In this document: one piece after another, positions 4,705-5,099 of the stretch
Layout: the number at the start of each line of letters is the position of its first letter
Numbering within the stretch: position 1 is the first letter of the stretch
Notes under the pieces: model-generated
What the model was told of the DNA's origin: nothing
The model's database searches: none
Seen by the model: the letters and a program-made list of their open reading frames with translations, nothing else
Position numbers and translations under genes: made by a program
Assembly (NCBI GenBank): GCA_027294185.1
Contig: JAPUME010000183.1
Coordinates: forward strand, 1-5,099
DNA length: 5,099 nt
Origin: Acidobacteriota bacterium
GTDB taxonomy: Bacteria > Acidobacteriota > Terriglobia > UBA7540 > JAPUME01
Reading direction: 5' to 3'

Positions 4705-5099
4705 TTAGTTTACGTTAAGGGTAAGGTCGACGGTGTGAACCACACCGCCGGAAGTAGCGGTAACGGTAAGCGTACTGGTCCCCACAGGGGTGCTCAGGCT
4801 TCCGCCGCCGGGAGGAGTGCTGCCACACGACGGCCCAAGGGCTGCGAGGAGCAGGGCTGTGGCAAGTACCGGCCCGACCCTTCGTGCTCTGAGCGATGAC
4901 AGCAGGCTCAAAAGCGCCGCAAGGGCCAGAAACCACGGGAGCCATGGCTTACCGGAAAATGGGCCGAGGAGGGAAGGAACCGATGCGGGAGCCGTTGTGG
5001 TGACTGAAACCGTGGCGGTTGCGTCATTGGTTCCGTCCAGCACTACAGAAGTCGGCGAAATCGAGCACGTCGCAGCCTGCGGCGCCCCGCTGCAAGTCA
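4705..5099 (-). CDS. C-terminal fragment of a large exported, membrane-anchored Ig-like repeat protein
   Basis: The frame is open to the window edge, so the gene begins outside; 130 C-terminal residues and a TAA (4707-4705) are visible. A GTG at 5043 is internal, not a likely start. Residues 1-36 (C-S-G-A-P, C-S-I-S-P, T-A-T-V-S-V-T-T-T-A) match the end of an Ig-like repeat that I recall from long secreted acidobacterial proteins, with a Cys pair at 2 and 11. Two hydrophobic segments follow (about 52-69 and 74-88) with R-A-R-R between them, consistent with a membrane hairpin whose basic loop is inside. After G-P-S-C-G and a Gly-rich link comes T-P-V-G-T-S-T-L-T-V-T-A-T-S (103-116), the usual closing part of such repeats, and the end. 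Thr and Ser content is high. The role is probably cell-surface structure or adhesion; the function of the full protein cannot be told. It is convergent with the dehydratase gene. Confidence 0.72.
   Translation of the reverse strand, partial: TCSGAPQAATCSISPTSVVLDGTNDATATVSVTTTAPASVPSLLGPFSGKPWLPWFLALAALLSLLSSLRARRVGPVLATALLLAALGPSCGSTPPGGGSLSTPVGTSTLTVTATSGGVVHTVDLTLNVN
4731..4747. repeat. Perfect 7-bp hairpin inside the 3' end of the edge gene
   Basis: CGGTGTG (4731-4737) and CACACCG (4741-4747) are perfect inverted repeats with a 3-nt loop. They lie 23 bases before the stop of the minus-strand gene and encode part of its G-V-V-H-T-V stretch. No T-tract follows, so it may only reflect the Val/His/Thr codons used. 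Confidence 0.45.

Noticed and set aside
4795..4845. Lipobox-like L-G-P-S-C in the edge protein
   Set aside because: The residues before the Cys (G-P-S) do not fit the lipobox pattern L-[AS]-[GA]-C, and the site is near the C-terminus, not after an N-terminal signal.
4600..4899. 99-residue plus-strand frame in the gap and across the edge gene
   Set aside because: It crosses the terminator-like region and then runs antisense to the Ig-like/membrane gene. There is no clear ribosome binding site, and its second half is low-quality Gly/Arg/Ser sequence.

Overview
The window looks like chromosomal DNA from a member of the Acidobacteriota. The best lineage clue is the secreted von Willebrand factor A protein at 1134-2084. 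Its layout matches the 'VWFA-related Acidobacterial domain' family (TIGR03436 type). The protein fragment at the right edge, an Ig-like repeat followed by hydrophobic segments and a TPxGT-type repeat, is also a style common in that phylum. The DNA is moderately GC-rich, and I see no tRNA, rRNA, CRISPR array, insertion sequence or phage gene.

Layout: (1) 1-110 is the 3' end of lspA (signal peptidase II). It overlaps by 4 bp (ATGA) with (2) 107-1063, an RluD-type pseudouridine synthase. (3) A good sigma70-like promoter (1085-1113) drives the VWFA protein, 1134-2084. (4) Convergent to it lies a short minus-strand gene, 2126-2380, for an 84-residue protein with pentapeptide-like F-x-N-C repeats. 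Its GTG start is fixed by an AAGGAG ribosome binding site. (5) A 224-bp divergent intergenic region (2381-2604) carries short repeats, inverted repeats and probable promoters for both directions. (6) fabI (enoyl-ACP reductase), 2605-3372, is followed after 22 bp by (7) an enolase-superfamily protein of the mandelate racemase / sugar-acid dehydratase type, 3395-4537. (8) A terminator-like region at 4625-4673 lies in the 167-bp gap before (9) the C-terminal 130 residues of a large minus-strand surface protein, 4705-5099, which runs off the window.

The genes do not form one pathway. lspA-rluD is a common housekeeping pair (lipoprotein maturation and rRNA modification). fabI completes each fatty acid elongation cycle. 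The enolase-family enzyme is probably catabolic and may simply be co-transcribed with fabI. The VWFA protein and the truncated anchored protein are exported. I see no new defence or mobile system. The points most worth a second look are the small Cys-containing protein and its repeat-rich upstream region, the fabI/dehydratase pairing with unusual active-site details, and the membrane segments set inside the C-terminal Ig-like region of the edge protein.
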